From Heliopora coerulea (Eukaryota; Cnidaria; Anthozoa; Scleralcyonacea; Helioporidae), in the NCBI GenBank assembly GCA_030142905.1, contig JASJOG010000124.1, forward strand, positions 434,001 through 498,000: 64,000 bases of DNA. Direction: 5' to 3'. The position numbers and the translations under genes were made by a program. The notes below the pieces were generated by a model. The model was given only the letters and a program-made list of their open reading frames with translations, was not told where the DNA came from and did not search any database. This document shows, piece by piece, positions 35,636 through 45,809 of this stretch; position 1 is the stretch's first letter; the number at the start of each line of letters is the position of its first letter.

Positions 35636-35757
35636 CAATCTTAAACAGATAAAAATATTCTATCCTCGACGTTTCGAGCATAGGCCCTTCGTCTGGAGAG
35701 TTAGTAGAAAGAGAAATAGAATAAACAAACTTGTTGCTTATATAGCAAGCTATACAA
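35636..35757 (-). mobile_element. Short Penelope/retrozyme-like insert in the hAT pseudogene
   Basis: A segment unrelated to the transposase reading interrupts it between QQVY and LVNINSVLNRF. It contains a hammerhead-like motif on the minus strand. Exact edges are uncertain. Confidence 0.5.
35668..35695 (-). ncRNA. Degenerate hammerhead ribozyme motif (minus strand)
   Basis: The minus strand reads CAGACGA, GGGC-CTAT-GCTC, GAAAC, GTC. This equals the hammerhead core CUGANGA with U4 changed to A, a four-pair stem II with one G-U, GAAA and the GUC cleavage site. The change at an invariant core base predicts loss of activity. Confidence 0.65.
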
Positions 35758-35987
35758 GCAGTCACGTGAAACAAAATTAATTAATGACAGGTTGGTTAAC
35801 ATCAACTCCGTTCTCAACCGATTCGATCAGCCAGGTTTCAACATCTATCGCAATCTACAAGATCTCCTGGTTAAAGCCGTACGAGGTGAGTCATGGGAGG
35901 AGTGCTTCTCAACGATCACTGCGTTTTATGACGATGACCTGGATGCCAATCAGAAACGTGGAAACCCTCATATATATATATATATAT

Positions 35988-36123
35988 ATAGTCTATTAAG
36001 TTATAGCTTTGGGCAACTGTCGTTACACTGTGTTTCACGCTTACGCGATCGTCGTCCGACGATCGCGTAAGCGTGAAACACAGTGTAACGACAGTTGCCC
36101 AAAGCTATAACTTAATAGACTAT
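35988..36123. repeat. Perfect palindrome: 67-bp arms, 2-nt spacer
   Basis: Positions 35,988-36,054 and 36,057-36,123 are exact reverse complements with the spacer TC. The left arm runs straight out of a (TA)n tract (35,970-35,990). The centre reads GCGATCGTCG TC CGACGATCGC, CpG-rich compared with the surroundings. Such a structure can extrude as a cruciform, and exact arms imply recent origin or gene conversion. Confidence 0.97.
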
Positions 36124-36187
36124 CAAAGCTCTACACCTTTGTATTGAGCACTCTTCTCTTCAGAGACCAAACAGCTACATCTACATC

Positions 36188-36188
<1 letters not shown>

Positions 36189-36230
<42 letters not shown>

Positions 36231-36234
36231 ATAT
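36189..36234. repeat. (AT)n-(GT)n compound microsatellite
   Basis: TATATA about 24 bp long passes directly into GTGTGT about 20 bp long. One of four TA-rich tracts between 35,970 and 36,480. Confidence 0.95.
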
Positions 36235-36257
36235 AAGTAAATTTCATCTTACTAACT

Positions 36258-36330
36258 GTAGATGTTTGTTACACGGGTTCGATTCCCGTTGGGGAGCTCA
36301 GAAATTTTCTGAGATAAAAGCTTGAGAACA
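36258..36330 (+). mobile_element. 5'-truncated tRNA-derived SINE (family 1)
   Basis: Only the box B half (GGGTTCGATTCCCG) and the tail (CTCAGAAATTTTCTGAG, AAAAGCTTGAGA) remain. It is bounded by TA-rich tracts. Confidence 0.75.
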
Positions 36331-36340
36331 AACTTTTCAT

Positions 36341-36371
<31 letters not shown>

Positions 36372-36444
36372 GAGGGCAGTGTTCGACCCCTTACCCAGGT
36401 TGTTTTTTTCTCGTATCTTTTCCAGGTAAAGCTGGATTTTATAA

Positions 36445-36477
<33 letters not shown>

Positions 36478-36546
36478 AAATCCAGCTTCACCTGGAAAAG
36501 ATGCGAGAAAAAAAACGACCTGGGTAAGGGGTTGAACACTGCCCTC
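36372..36546. repeat. Near-perfect palindrome with (AT)n loop
   Basis: Arms of about 72 bp (36,372-36,443 and 36,475-36,546), starting GAGGGCAGTGTTC, differ at four substitutions and one T insertion. They are separated by a (TA)n loop, and another (TA)n tract precedes the left arm. The sequence is unrelated to the palindrome at 35,988. Confidence 0.93.
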
Positions 36547-36923
36547 TTCACACCGAATTCAGGTAAAAATAAAAAAATTGTGACTATATGTTTAAATGTT
36601 TATCTAAGCAGGAGGAAAATGAGGATAGTCTGTTTTCCATTGATCTGATTTGCATGTAACCTAAAATTCCATTGAGGTTTTCATTCTTTCTAGTTTATTT
36701 CAACGCATTGATTCAAGAATTGTGTACTGTTTTACAAGCATTTAACATCAAAGCTAAATTGACATGCACTTTCCTGACACATACGTATTACTAGCTACCA
36801 ACTCAACTGAAATAGTTAGTATCCTATAAAGTATTTAGTCCGCCAATTGACACATCTAGCTTCCACAAAGCCTAACTTAATAACCAAGAGAAATTCAAAG
36901 TTCGAATGATTAATAGAATGTTT
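36547..36923. other. Interval without recognised feature
   Basis: AT-rich; would hold the 3' UTR if the downstream minus-strand frame is a gene. Confidence 0.35.
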
Positions 36924-37307
36924 TCAAAAGTCTCGGAGATAATCTCCCAAAACCCATGAAAAGTCACCAATACCCATGGTATTGGGTTCCAACCAATCAT
37001 TTGCTTGATACAACTTCTTCTGAGAGTCGTTTTGAATAAAACGGTGCTGAAAAGGCGTCTGCTCCTTATCGTGGTAGACCAGGAAGAACACGCCATCGTT
37101 CATACCAAATTGCAGTTTCTTATCACAAATCTTTTTATCGGGGCTATCATAACCATCTTGTATGTACACAAAGACCTTTCCACTTTGAGTCGTTTCATAA
37201 GTAAATACCTTGTACGTCTGCGAACGATCGCCTCCCATTCCAATAAAGCTACCTTGTTTCTTGCTAATTGTGACTTTACCCGTAGCTTCCTTCTTTTTCA
37301 GTTCCAT
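36924..37307 (-). CDS. Unrecognised 127-aa protein, single exon
   Basis: An intact frame from an ATG immediately preceded by an in-frame TGA, so the start is well defined. It opens with MELKKKEATGKVTISKKQGS. The composition is balanced and soluble, with many aromatic and charged residues and no signal peptide or membrane segment. Alternating polar and aromatic residues (KVFVYIQDGY, GVFFLVYHDKE) suggest a beta-rich fold. There is no low complexity, unlike the spurious frames around it. I recognise no family. It lies between tandem units 1 and 2. Confidence 0.5.
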   Translation of the reverse strand: MELKKKEATGKVTISKKQGSFIGMGGDRSQTYKVFTYETTQSGKVFVYIQDGYDSPDKKICDKKLQFGMNDGVFFLVYHDKEQTPFQHRFIQNDSQKKLYQANDWLEPNTMGIGDFSWVLGDYLRDF

Positions 37308-38843
37308 TCAACGGAGAACTTCGACCTTTTTAACTATAAAATGATGAAGACCTGATGATAGATATCAAAATTGATGACATTTTCCATTCAAGAGCTAGCT
37401 ATAGAGATAAATCGATGATTACCCTGCACTACGAAAGCCCACTCGAAAAAAATGAGTTGATTTAAATGAAATCTAAACTCGTTTCTTCGGGTATAACAAG
37501 ACAGCCGCTTCAACAGTTGAGCGATAGTCTGCTATTAACAGTTTGGTCACTTAACTCTTATTTAAATATCCAGTAGAACCTCTTGACAACATATTACTTA
37601 TCCGTGTATATGTGCTGTGTTCTAATTTTCTTTCATTAGCACAAAATAAAAGCTGTATTTATTGTTAGTTTACCTCTCAAAAAAATCTTGCCCTTTGATC
37701 AAATGAAGAGCGAAACCAGTTATACTTTTGCTCAGTGCGACTGCTGTTTTTATACCGTCATTTAGTTTGAAATCGAAAACAATTTATACACAGACACAGC
37801 ACAAAAACAGCTTCCCCGTGTGGGGAAATTCCAGTAGGTGGGGATCGAATACACTGCACCTTTTGCCTTGAGCATTTTTTGGAATGTGCCCAGGAAGTTC
37901 TAATGGAAAAGGCATAAAGGAATAAGAACATTGCTGAGATTCAAAAGCTTTCTACTTTTACTTTCGCTTGATTTTTTAAGAGATAACATCGGTTGCAAAT
38001 TAACCAAAAATGTCAGGAATTCAAGAAGTCATTCAAAATCTACCCCAACCCCGTAGCATCGATTCTCTGAGTTTTCCAATTAACAACACGTCACACCATT
38101 GCGGCATTTGACGCACAGGCCATGAGTTCTGCATTCTGAGTAGTTTTGGAACTAAGCGCCATAATAAAACAAGTAATTGACCCGACCCAAATTCTTTCAA
38201 ATGCCACTCTTTGTTGTTTTGGCAAGAAACATCCCGCACAGTTTTTGCCATGGCCATGCTTGTAGCATACGAAAATCTTTCAAACTATTTGGAAGGTTTT
38301 TGTCGATTAAAATAGCTCTTAGAATTTTTATGAAGAATACGCACAGACCTATTTTGTGGCAAACGAGATCTAAATTGATAATTGAATATATAAGTAACGC
38401 TAACAATTCGCGCGCTGATTGGGACTGAAAGACAACTATGAGTAGAATGCGGAATTTTGTTTCCCCACTCTTCGTATTGTTTCGGCAAAATAAAGTAACG
38501 ACTGTAAAACCATGTCCCAGCTAACTTTATGAAGAAACACTTGTCTCTAAGTTTTGCACGCGGTTTATGATTTGCTTCTAAGCTCGACAAATCACAAGAT
38601 TACTCATCCTTGGTATACTTTGGCTAAATGACCATAAGGTTCAAAATCTGAAAGTTCAGACTTTCAAAATATCGAATAATTAATTGAAATTCTGTTGACA
38701 GCTTCCTAAATATTTCTTATGCTAAAGGGTTTATCTTTACCTTCACAAACTCTAAACTTTTGTTTTCTTTTCCATTTGAAAATGCAACAAGTAGTAGGTT
38801 CTTTAATGAAGTGAACATTATACCCGACGTGCAATAATAAACT
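37308..38843. other. Interval without recognised gene
   Basis: Overlapping short frames occur on both strands at 38,033-38,590, none with a known domain. Confidence 0.35.
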
Positions 38844-38960
38844 TGGTTGTATCACCGATAGTTCGTGGATGTTCATCAAACTCAGATCCTCAGAAAAACT
38901 ATTCTATTCGCAACATTCAAACAACCGAGTCGTCGTTCTGATCATTGAGCTACGGAAGTT
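38844..38960 (-). mobile_element. tRNA-derived SINE (family 2), minus strand
   Basis: On the minus strand TAGCTCAATGATCAGAACG starts the head and GATCTGAGTTTGATGAACATCCACGAACTATCGG ends the tail, cut by divergence. The tail hairpin AGTTTTTCTGAGG is present. Confidence 0.65.
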
Positions 38961-40109
38961 CTCATGGCACTCTCAGTGGGAGGTTTGACATAAAGGCAGC
39001 CTATGGTGCAGCCACGATATCATGTACTGGCGCTCAAAGAGAACTGCTCAAGCTCCATTTCTGGGTTAATGAAAGGTTCCAGCAATGGTTTTTGCTCATT
39101 TCTATGGCAAAACAGTAAATTTTAGATCATTTTAACGTATCTCCCACAATTTTTGATAGACTTCTAGTCATTTTAAGGAATTTCTTATGGGGAAGTCAAG
39201 ATGTATTCCTGAATTCCCCAGGAGATTACTTTTACTTCTTGGTAGAACAAGAATTTCAAGCAACTGGCAAAATCATGGGTCTAAGGCCAAGGATCAGCCT
39301 TGAAAATGGAGGAAAGTTACTCTTAACGGGAGACTGTTAATCAAGTGGGCTGTAGCCAAAGTGTCAGCAATATTTTGAAGAAGCCGAGACTTACTGGAAG
39401 TTTAAGGATTTGAAGATCCCTGTACAAAAAAGGAAAACTACGAAGAGAGAGGACAGAATCATGGTGAGAAAAGCGTGTCCAATCGCTCTAAGACTGCATC
39501 GGAAAATTAAGTAGAGATGGCGATCGAACATGGTGAGGGTGTCTCTACTTCCACTCGCCGACGAAGACTGAGAGAGGCTGGTCCCAACGGCCGCAAACCA
39601 AGTTACTATCTGCACCACAAGTGAGCAGGTTTTTTTGACCGCCAGTGTAATACTGAAATTAAAGTTCTGGAGTACGAGCTTCCTGAACATTCAAGTTGCG
39701 TCCGAGAAAAAATTCCTATTTTCACACCAGTCTAGAATCCGACTTTCTGAAATGCTCACTCTTCTAATTGTTTAATTTTCTTCCACTTTCAAAATATATT
39801 GGTTGGATAGCATTGTTGGAAATCCTAAGAATATAATCTCACGAAATCTTTTCTGCATAAGTATAATGTCAACTTTCATAGCTGCAATAAATTTAAATAT
39901 TTTTTAATTTAAATATTTGCTTGCTCGCCAAATTTCCTGATAACGTGCTTGCTTAATTTTCCAGACACCATTCGGGTTCTAAGACGTAGGACGTGATCAA
40001 CTGAATAAACACAAACTTTTGCCTCCCACAAAAATGGCAGCAATTTTCTCGTTTTATAAAGCCAAACCAGTCAGGGTAGAGCTTTCTTTAAAGTCCCCAA
40101 ACAAGATTA
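38961..40109. other. Interval without recognised gene
   Basis: A short symmetric AT stretch (AAATTTAAATATTTTTTAAT) occurs near 39,891. Otherwise nothing supported. Confidence 0.35.
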
Positions 40110-40225
40110 CTTGACCACTGAGTCACGACTCAGCCCGGCCGTGTTACAACGTATAAGCCTGAACTCCGAGTCGTAAGTCCATGTCCTCTGAAAACGACCC
40201 GAGTTCGAATCACGATCGAGTATTA
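40110..40225 (+). mobile_element. Possible degenerate tRNA-like SINE
   Basis: GAGTTCGAATCACG resembles a B box, preceded at tRNA spacing by a weak A box. Low support. Confidence 0.3.
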
Positions 40226-41280
40226 AAACTTTGGTTGATCAGACACACAATATGAACACATATGTGTGAGATATATCGATTTTGACCAACAACTAAATAT
40301 ATCTCTTATGAACCTCCTGTTGTCAACTTTGAAGGTATTGTTAATGTGTTGAAATAATAAAATGCACACAAACATGTGTGATGGAACCTAGCTAGCTCCA
40401 AAATTATCGGTCATTACATTGGTTGCCAGGCAATATCCTAGCAGTGGAAGTTCGGCCTATATTGTCGTTGCGGATTCAATGTTCTTTAGTCCAATGAATC
40501 AAAATATGATGAGGACCAGTCAAATGGTTTGATGTATCTTGCAGAAAACATAAAAGAACCTGATAATCTTAAAAATAAATTTACAAAGCAAGAAGCTATA
40601 TGTTCTTGGCTATTTGTTGATCTTAGAATCAAACTTCTAGCAACAAGATGGTAACACTGACTACCCCTTATAACGTCAGTAATCAAACATTATTTAAACA
40701 TCTTTTGCAGTTTAAAAGAAGTGGAAGATGATAGTGTTAGCTCAACCAAAACTACAACAAAAGCAAAAGGACTGTTGGATCAGTTTCTAACAGATGAAAT
40801 CCTTCTCCATTTGACTCTACCAGCTCAGCCAGTCGCTATTTTCGAACAGTGACAAGGGACTTAAAGCAAGCTTGTGGGACGATGGCAATTCAGGTACATA
40901 AGCAATCCAATTGTTACAATCCAGTCTCTGCTCAGTTGGATCGCCGATATCGTGCATTGGATATTTTGCGTTTATTTTTCGACCACTAAAATGTAAAAAA
41001 GATTCTACTGATGATTTAAGGTTAAACTCAAATTTAAAACTCAAACTGTATTTGCTTAAGAACCCTAAACAGTTCACTTTAATGACATGACGTTAGAATG
41101 TTTCTAAAGCGATCAAAGGTTTAACTAGTTTGTTAAACCATATATAGGCACAGCGTTCAGATAAAGTGTTCTGCGCGATACTTATACAGGGCTCATCATG
41201 TATACTCCGCCAAATGCCGTACGATTGATCTTGCGTCCTCTATCCCGGCTTCTGATTCATTTTAACCTTTTTGAGCCTGC

Positions 41281-42699
41281 CAGTGAACTCGATTTCAATA
41301 TCTGGAATGCTAACTCCCAGTCATTTGCACGGGAAAAAAGTGAAGCCAAGATGGCCGCCCAAAGAGAGAAATTTTGTATGTCAGTTTCAGTCCTCTTCGC
41401 GATCTTGTACGTCAGTTCCAGTCCTTTGCACGACTTTAATCTTTAGTTTTTGTTTGGTTCGGCTTCGAAAACATTCACAACCATGGAAAAAGTGTTTAGA
41501 CGAAATATTACTGCACCAATTTTACATAATTGTGCATTCAAAAGGATTCATTATTGCCATGTGGCCTAAGAAGTGTACTAAGTTGTCTGAAGATGGTAAA
41601 CTAACGGTAAAAAAAAAGGACGCGCACTTAATAGTTTCCACAAGTCATTTTTCGAGACAGTGTTATCAGATTTCTTGTGCGTTTGGTAATTTATTTTCGT
41701 GAAAATATAAAACCTTAAACTCAGTTTGGCTTTGTCCAAATGTTTTTGGAATTCTTAAACTTATTTCTATCTTTTGAAGACATGTTTTGTGTGCATTCCC
41801 AAAGAAAACTCTTCAGAAAATCTAAAAAGTCGCGTGGGAGGACTAAAACTAACGTATAGGACGGCGTAGGAGACTGAAACTGACGTACAAGACTGCCCTC
41901 CATGGGAGGCCATCTTGGCTTCACTTTTCATCATAGGCGTAGAGTTTTGCTTTTGTCTGGGGAGGCTGAAATTTGAGGACGAGTTGCGTGAGTGGCATGA
42001 CCTTTTGGTGATTGTGCGAATCGAGTTCTACGGAAAATTGCTAACAGCTGATCGTTACTGACACGGAATAAACCTTTACTAAGTGATAAAATTGACAACT
42101 TATTGGTAAAAATTGAATCATAGAATAGAAACAATCGCTAATTAGACTGTGCAGAATCTCTTGTAATTTCAAAAGATATACACTCCACTGTCCACACTCT
42201 AGAAAAGGATGTGCCCTTACCGCCACTCATTATACCCTTGATAATATTGTATCACTACGCCCGACCCCAACAAAACACTGACCCTAATCACTTGATACAA
42301 TATAATGAAAGGTAAATGAAGCACCGACTCGCCATTGTCGTCCCCAGTGCCCTTGCGGAAGAGAATGCCCCATGTCTTAGATATCCTATGATAATATGGA
42401 TTTTCTCGTTATTAAATTTTATAATTTTTCGATATTGTGTTTAATTACTGGGTTGTCTTATGCGTACATGGGCGCGTTTGGTTGACCCGGATAATGAAGC
42501 TATAACATTTATATAGCCCTAACCTCTAATTTGTAAATGGTGATTGATGAGTCACTTGATGCCAAATTTCTGAGGGGACTAAGCCCCTCCCCCATTAAGA
42601 TTTCTGAGGGGGCTAGAGCTCCTCAGCTCCCCCCCATACTCTACACCTAAGCTTTTCATTGACCAGTTAGCAATCCAGATACGGAAATCGAGTTCACTG
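41281..42699. mobile_element. DNA transposon with about 43-bp TIRs and long subterminal inverted repeats
   Basis: CAGTGAACTCGATTTC at 41,281 pairs with its complement ending at 42,699, and the match continues for about 43 bp with few mismatches. Inside, 41,336-41,450 pairs with 41,815-41,926 (both include AAGTGAAGCCAAGATGGCC). The CAGTG ends and flanks sharing AGCCT suggest a hAT-like element with a decayed 8-bp target duplication. The unit 1 copy near 17,438 lacks it. Non-autonomous. Confidence 0.8.
41932..42651. mobile_element. Nested hAT-like MITE, 720 bp, with perfect 8-bp target duplication
   Basis: CTTTTCAT flanks both ends (41,924-41,931 and 42,652-42,659). The left end CATAGGCGTAGAGT matches the inverted right end CTTAGGTGTAGAGT. 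The subterminal GGGGGCTAGAGCTCC-type G/C-rich block is typical of hAT MITEs. It lies at the inner border of the outer element's right TIR, so it inserted later. Confidence 0.9.
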
Positions 42700-42874
42700 C
42701 AGCCTATACACTGCTGGTCCATGGACTGAAGTTCGTAGACTAGGGGGCTGGTGCGACTGTTCTTCTTCCGCTTTAGCACGTCTTGACTCAGTTGCACTTT
42801 GGTCATGAATTTGTTCATAATTAGTATTATTAGTGCGAGTCTAACAAATATGAATTAACTATCAATATAGTTAC

Positions 42875-42955
42875 CTGGAATCAGTAAGGGATCTTTTGCT
42901 CTTGGTTGATCATCAGGAACAGTTGCTTAAGTCACGTTGCCTGTTGGTAAAATAC
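42875..42955 (-). pseudogene. Linker exon of the PNP-Death gene, unit 2 (nonsense mutation)
   Basis: Same 81-bp length, splice sites and phase as 17,595-17,675. The reading starts ILPTGNVT and meets TAA at 42,927-42,929. Translation of unit 2 would end just after the PNP domain. Confidence 0.8.
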
Positions 42956-43675
42956 CTGAAATGAAATATAATATGTGCTTAAGTTTATTATCTCTCAAAA
43001 CTTATTGAACTTATTTCAACTTCTTTGTAAGACTCAGAACGTAGATTTTAGTTACACTGTCGCACAATTTAAGTATAGCTATTTCTGCACTTGAATTGTG
43101 TTATACTAGAGAGAACACCTCGTAAACACACATTAAATATTTTCCACTTGGTGATTTTGGTACGGTTATGATCCTTTTTCCCTTTTATTAAGCTCATGAT
43201 TTCATCCAGTGCTAAATAAAATGACGGTAGTTGATTATCTTCTCGTTGATCGTGCAGTGCGCCGTTGGATGGCCAATGGCTCTCGGGCGAGGATACTAAT
43301 TTGATGAAGTGCGATTTTAAACCAAATGCACATTAAGACACAAAAGGTTGCTTGAAGTTGAGATGTGTCAATATAACTGACCTGAACATTGCAGGACCAC
43401 GGAGAGTCATTGCCCATTACTCTGAAAAATGGGCCTCGAAAACAACGTACCTAGTTGTTTAAATTTCCGCGGTTAAATGAGTTTATCCCGGTGTCACAGC
43501 CAATTTGGACCATCTTTGCACTTGGACTCGCGATCCATAAACCCTCAGAAACAGAATTATGAGCCCAGACAGTGTTCCAACCGGCGACCTTCTGGTAACC
43601 AGTAAAACGCTCATTCCACCATATTATTAGCTTATTGTCGCTGCCCCATAGGCAGCGCATATGCTAAACACGCAC

Positions 43676-43830
43676 CTTAGCCAATCACAAGTCTCCGTAA
43701 CTTAGTCGTTAGAGCATTTCAACGGTCATGAGAAGGCCCGGGGTCCAATAACCATTTGGGGCAAAAAAATCGTTTTTCTTAGCGTTTGAACTTAATGAAC
43801 GTCCACATATTGTCCGTATTAATAACGGTT
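43676..43830 (+). mobile_element. tRNA-derived SINE (family 2), paralogous insertion of 23,311
   Basis: The head is weaker than in unit 1 (TTAGTCGTTAGAGC; GGGGTCCAATAACC), but the tail AATCGTTTTTCTTAGCG ... GAACGTCCACATATTGTCCG is well kept. The flanking sequence is shared with unit 1. Confidence 0.8.
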
Positions 43831-44714
43831 GTCCATAGACCATTTTTGAACAAAGCTTTTCTTCGGCTTGAAAGCAACATCTGGTGCGAAACTTTCTTAC
43901 AAGAATGAAATTTTATTTAATTGCCAATAAGAGTATATTTTCGAATCACAAGATCACGACGAAACCTCGTTTTCACGCAAACGAAAAATTAAATTCGGTA
44001 ACACCCTGCTGAAATATTCTTTTATGTGTACCTTCGTCAGCCCTTCTAGCCTCGCTTGGAATCCAATTGGTTTTTTCTTGAATCACTGACACACAAACAA
44101 ACAAGGTAAGAAAGGCCAATTTAGAAGCACAAGATAGAATATTTAAAATTTCCATCACTACGACTAAGGCTTACAGTTTCACAAGCTATTTTCATCTTCT
44201 CAACTCTTACACGAAACTATGTTCTGCTAATTTTCGGCGACTATAGACATAGCTCAAACCTGAAAAGGTTGAAACAAGGTAAAATTTAGTTTACTCCGCA
44301 AAAAGGAATCACAGCCGTTTAAAGCTCTCTCCTACCCTACTGTCAGGAATCAATGGTGAGCTGTATGACACAGAAGATCCCACATCATGGAGACGTACAC
44401 CAGCGCATGATCTTAGTTACTAAAGCCCTTTGGTCGTGCACTTAGTCACGAGCAATGGCTCTCTCAATTTACATTTCACTCGTTTCACATTTTATATCTT
44501 GAAAATTCCCGACTATTCCTCACCTATTTGTTATTATCGTTATTGCTTTAGAAGTCTTATTTCTCGTTCTTAACAGTCCTCCGCAAATTTTTCCGAAATC
44601 TTCGTTATTTTTCGACTGCTTCAGCGAAGTATTCCTTTTTTGCCTTCTTCCTAATTCCTCAACCTCGCTATTCATAGTTTTATATACAGCACATCATAAA
44701 GTACTTAAACTTGC

Positions 44715-44936
44715 CTCTTTCGGTTTTCCTTGAAAGACACGTTAGTGAATCTTTATGGTGTAACCAATTCTTAAGAATATCGGGCTCTTTTAGGATATTC
44801 TGAACTACCGAAGCCGCCATTACACTGGCGAATGGTTTCCACTCTTTTGTCCCATATTCACTACCATCAACAAAATAAGATATTCCTTTGATGATAACCC
44901 ACTCCAGTTCACAATCAAAAGCTGCAACAAATACTC
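44715..44936 (-). pseudogene. PNP C-terminal exon, unit 2 (open frame, GC donor)
   Basis: A 222-bp exon encoding VFVAAFDCELEWVIIKGI, FVDGSEYGTKEWKPFASVMA and ASVVQNILKEPDIL, the complete C-terminal part of the PNP/MTAN fold with its conserved KGISDF-like and FASxMAA blocks. It ends with a single base of a split codon, in phase with the linker exon. The donor is GCAAGT rather than GT; such GC donors are used at low frequency in animals. The exon is intact, but the gene around it is broken, so I list it as a pseudogene part. Confidence 0.8.
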
Positions 44937-45809
44937 CTAAAAATCAAAACCAAATGTTATTTTAATTATTGCATCAAAGTCATTGATCGTAAGGTTTGGG
45001 CGGCGAATGTGAGTAATGAGACATCACAGTGTAAAGACGGTTGTAAAGGTTCTTCAATTGTATATTTTAGAAAAACGGTTTCTAATCCCGAGGACTACAG
45101 TATGTAACCCGTAGCCTTCCGACAACAAGTGAAACTCTGGAACCGTTCAGCTCTATCAAAAACCTCGTCTACTGGGTTTGACGTTTAAGTTTGACCCACT
45201 CTGACGTTAGTCAGAGCTCGCGGTTGTAATCTATCAAATGGCCCGGACATCTGACAGTTTATGTAGTTTTAGTTCGACTGTCATTGCTTCCTTAGTTGAC
45301 TTTAATAACGAATAAGAAATGCTCGACTTTCAGCAGACCAATTCATGTAAAAAGCAACTCGCTACCGCAATTCACCATGCACAAACTTTTATCTCTGATT
45401 ACTTCAAACAAATGTCATAAACAAGTTTAAGTTGACTTTTTCATTGTGACAAAAGCCATTGTTTCGAGTTAAAAATTGAAAAAGAAAAATTTCTTAAATG
45501 GATTTACATTTAAATGGGATAAAATACATTCCAAACGAATACAGTATTCGAAACACGTAAATCAGATCATACATTCGACCAGCTAATGTCAGGATTATTT
45601 TCGATTAACTTCTTAAGAGCAGTCAAAATGCTCTAGAATGAGGACTCTGAATGGTTAACAATGGTGACAAGTCATTACTTGTAACTTTGTGTGTGAAGTC
45701 TCTTTGGTCTTGGCGGTTCTGTACTACATCAATGTCTTAAACACAATAAGATATCGCTTTCCCATAGGAAACATATGCTAATAACTAGACCTGTTCAAAG
45801 ACTTATGAT

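Larger units (their letters stand above)
34328..35975 (+). pseudogene. hAT-family (DUF4371/ZMYM-type) transposase pseudogene with an intron
   Basis: The frame reads FFSITADEYTDQSNREQL (first catalytic Asp), CRGQCYNGASNMRG, FIHCYGHDSNLAAGD, then a 215-bp GT-AG intron at 34,793-35,007 that joins KKCK to VMKDALDALF in frame. It continues with GFRVLCPNRWTIRA, a frameshift at 35,190, VLQELREVSK, WVMNAKKEIDVDEPELPR, and NRFDQPGFNIYRNL near the C-terminus. The second Asp of the YDGASNM block is Asn, which should abolish catalysis. A 120-bp foreign insert splits it near 35,636, and a palindrome in (TA)n truncates the end. The left terminus may be CAGTGTTTCCCAGACTTG at 33,955. Confidence 0.9.

Noticed and set aside
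36252..36551. Minus-strand frame with Ile-Tyr runs
   Set aside because: It is made of the palindrome arms and the (TA)n loop.
38033..38590. Overlapping frames on both strands
   Set aside because: No domain, and several mutually exclusive frames of similar length.
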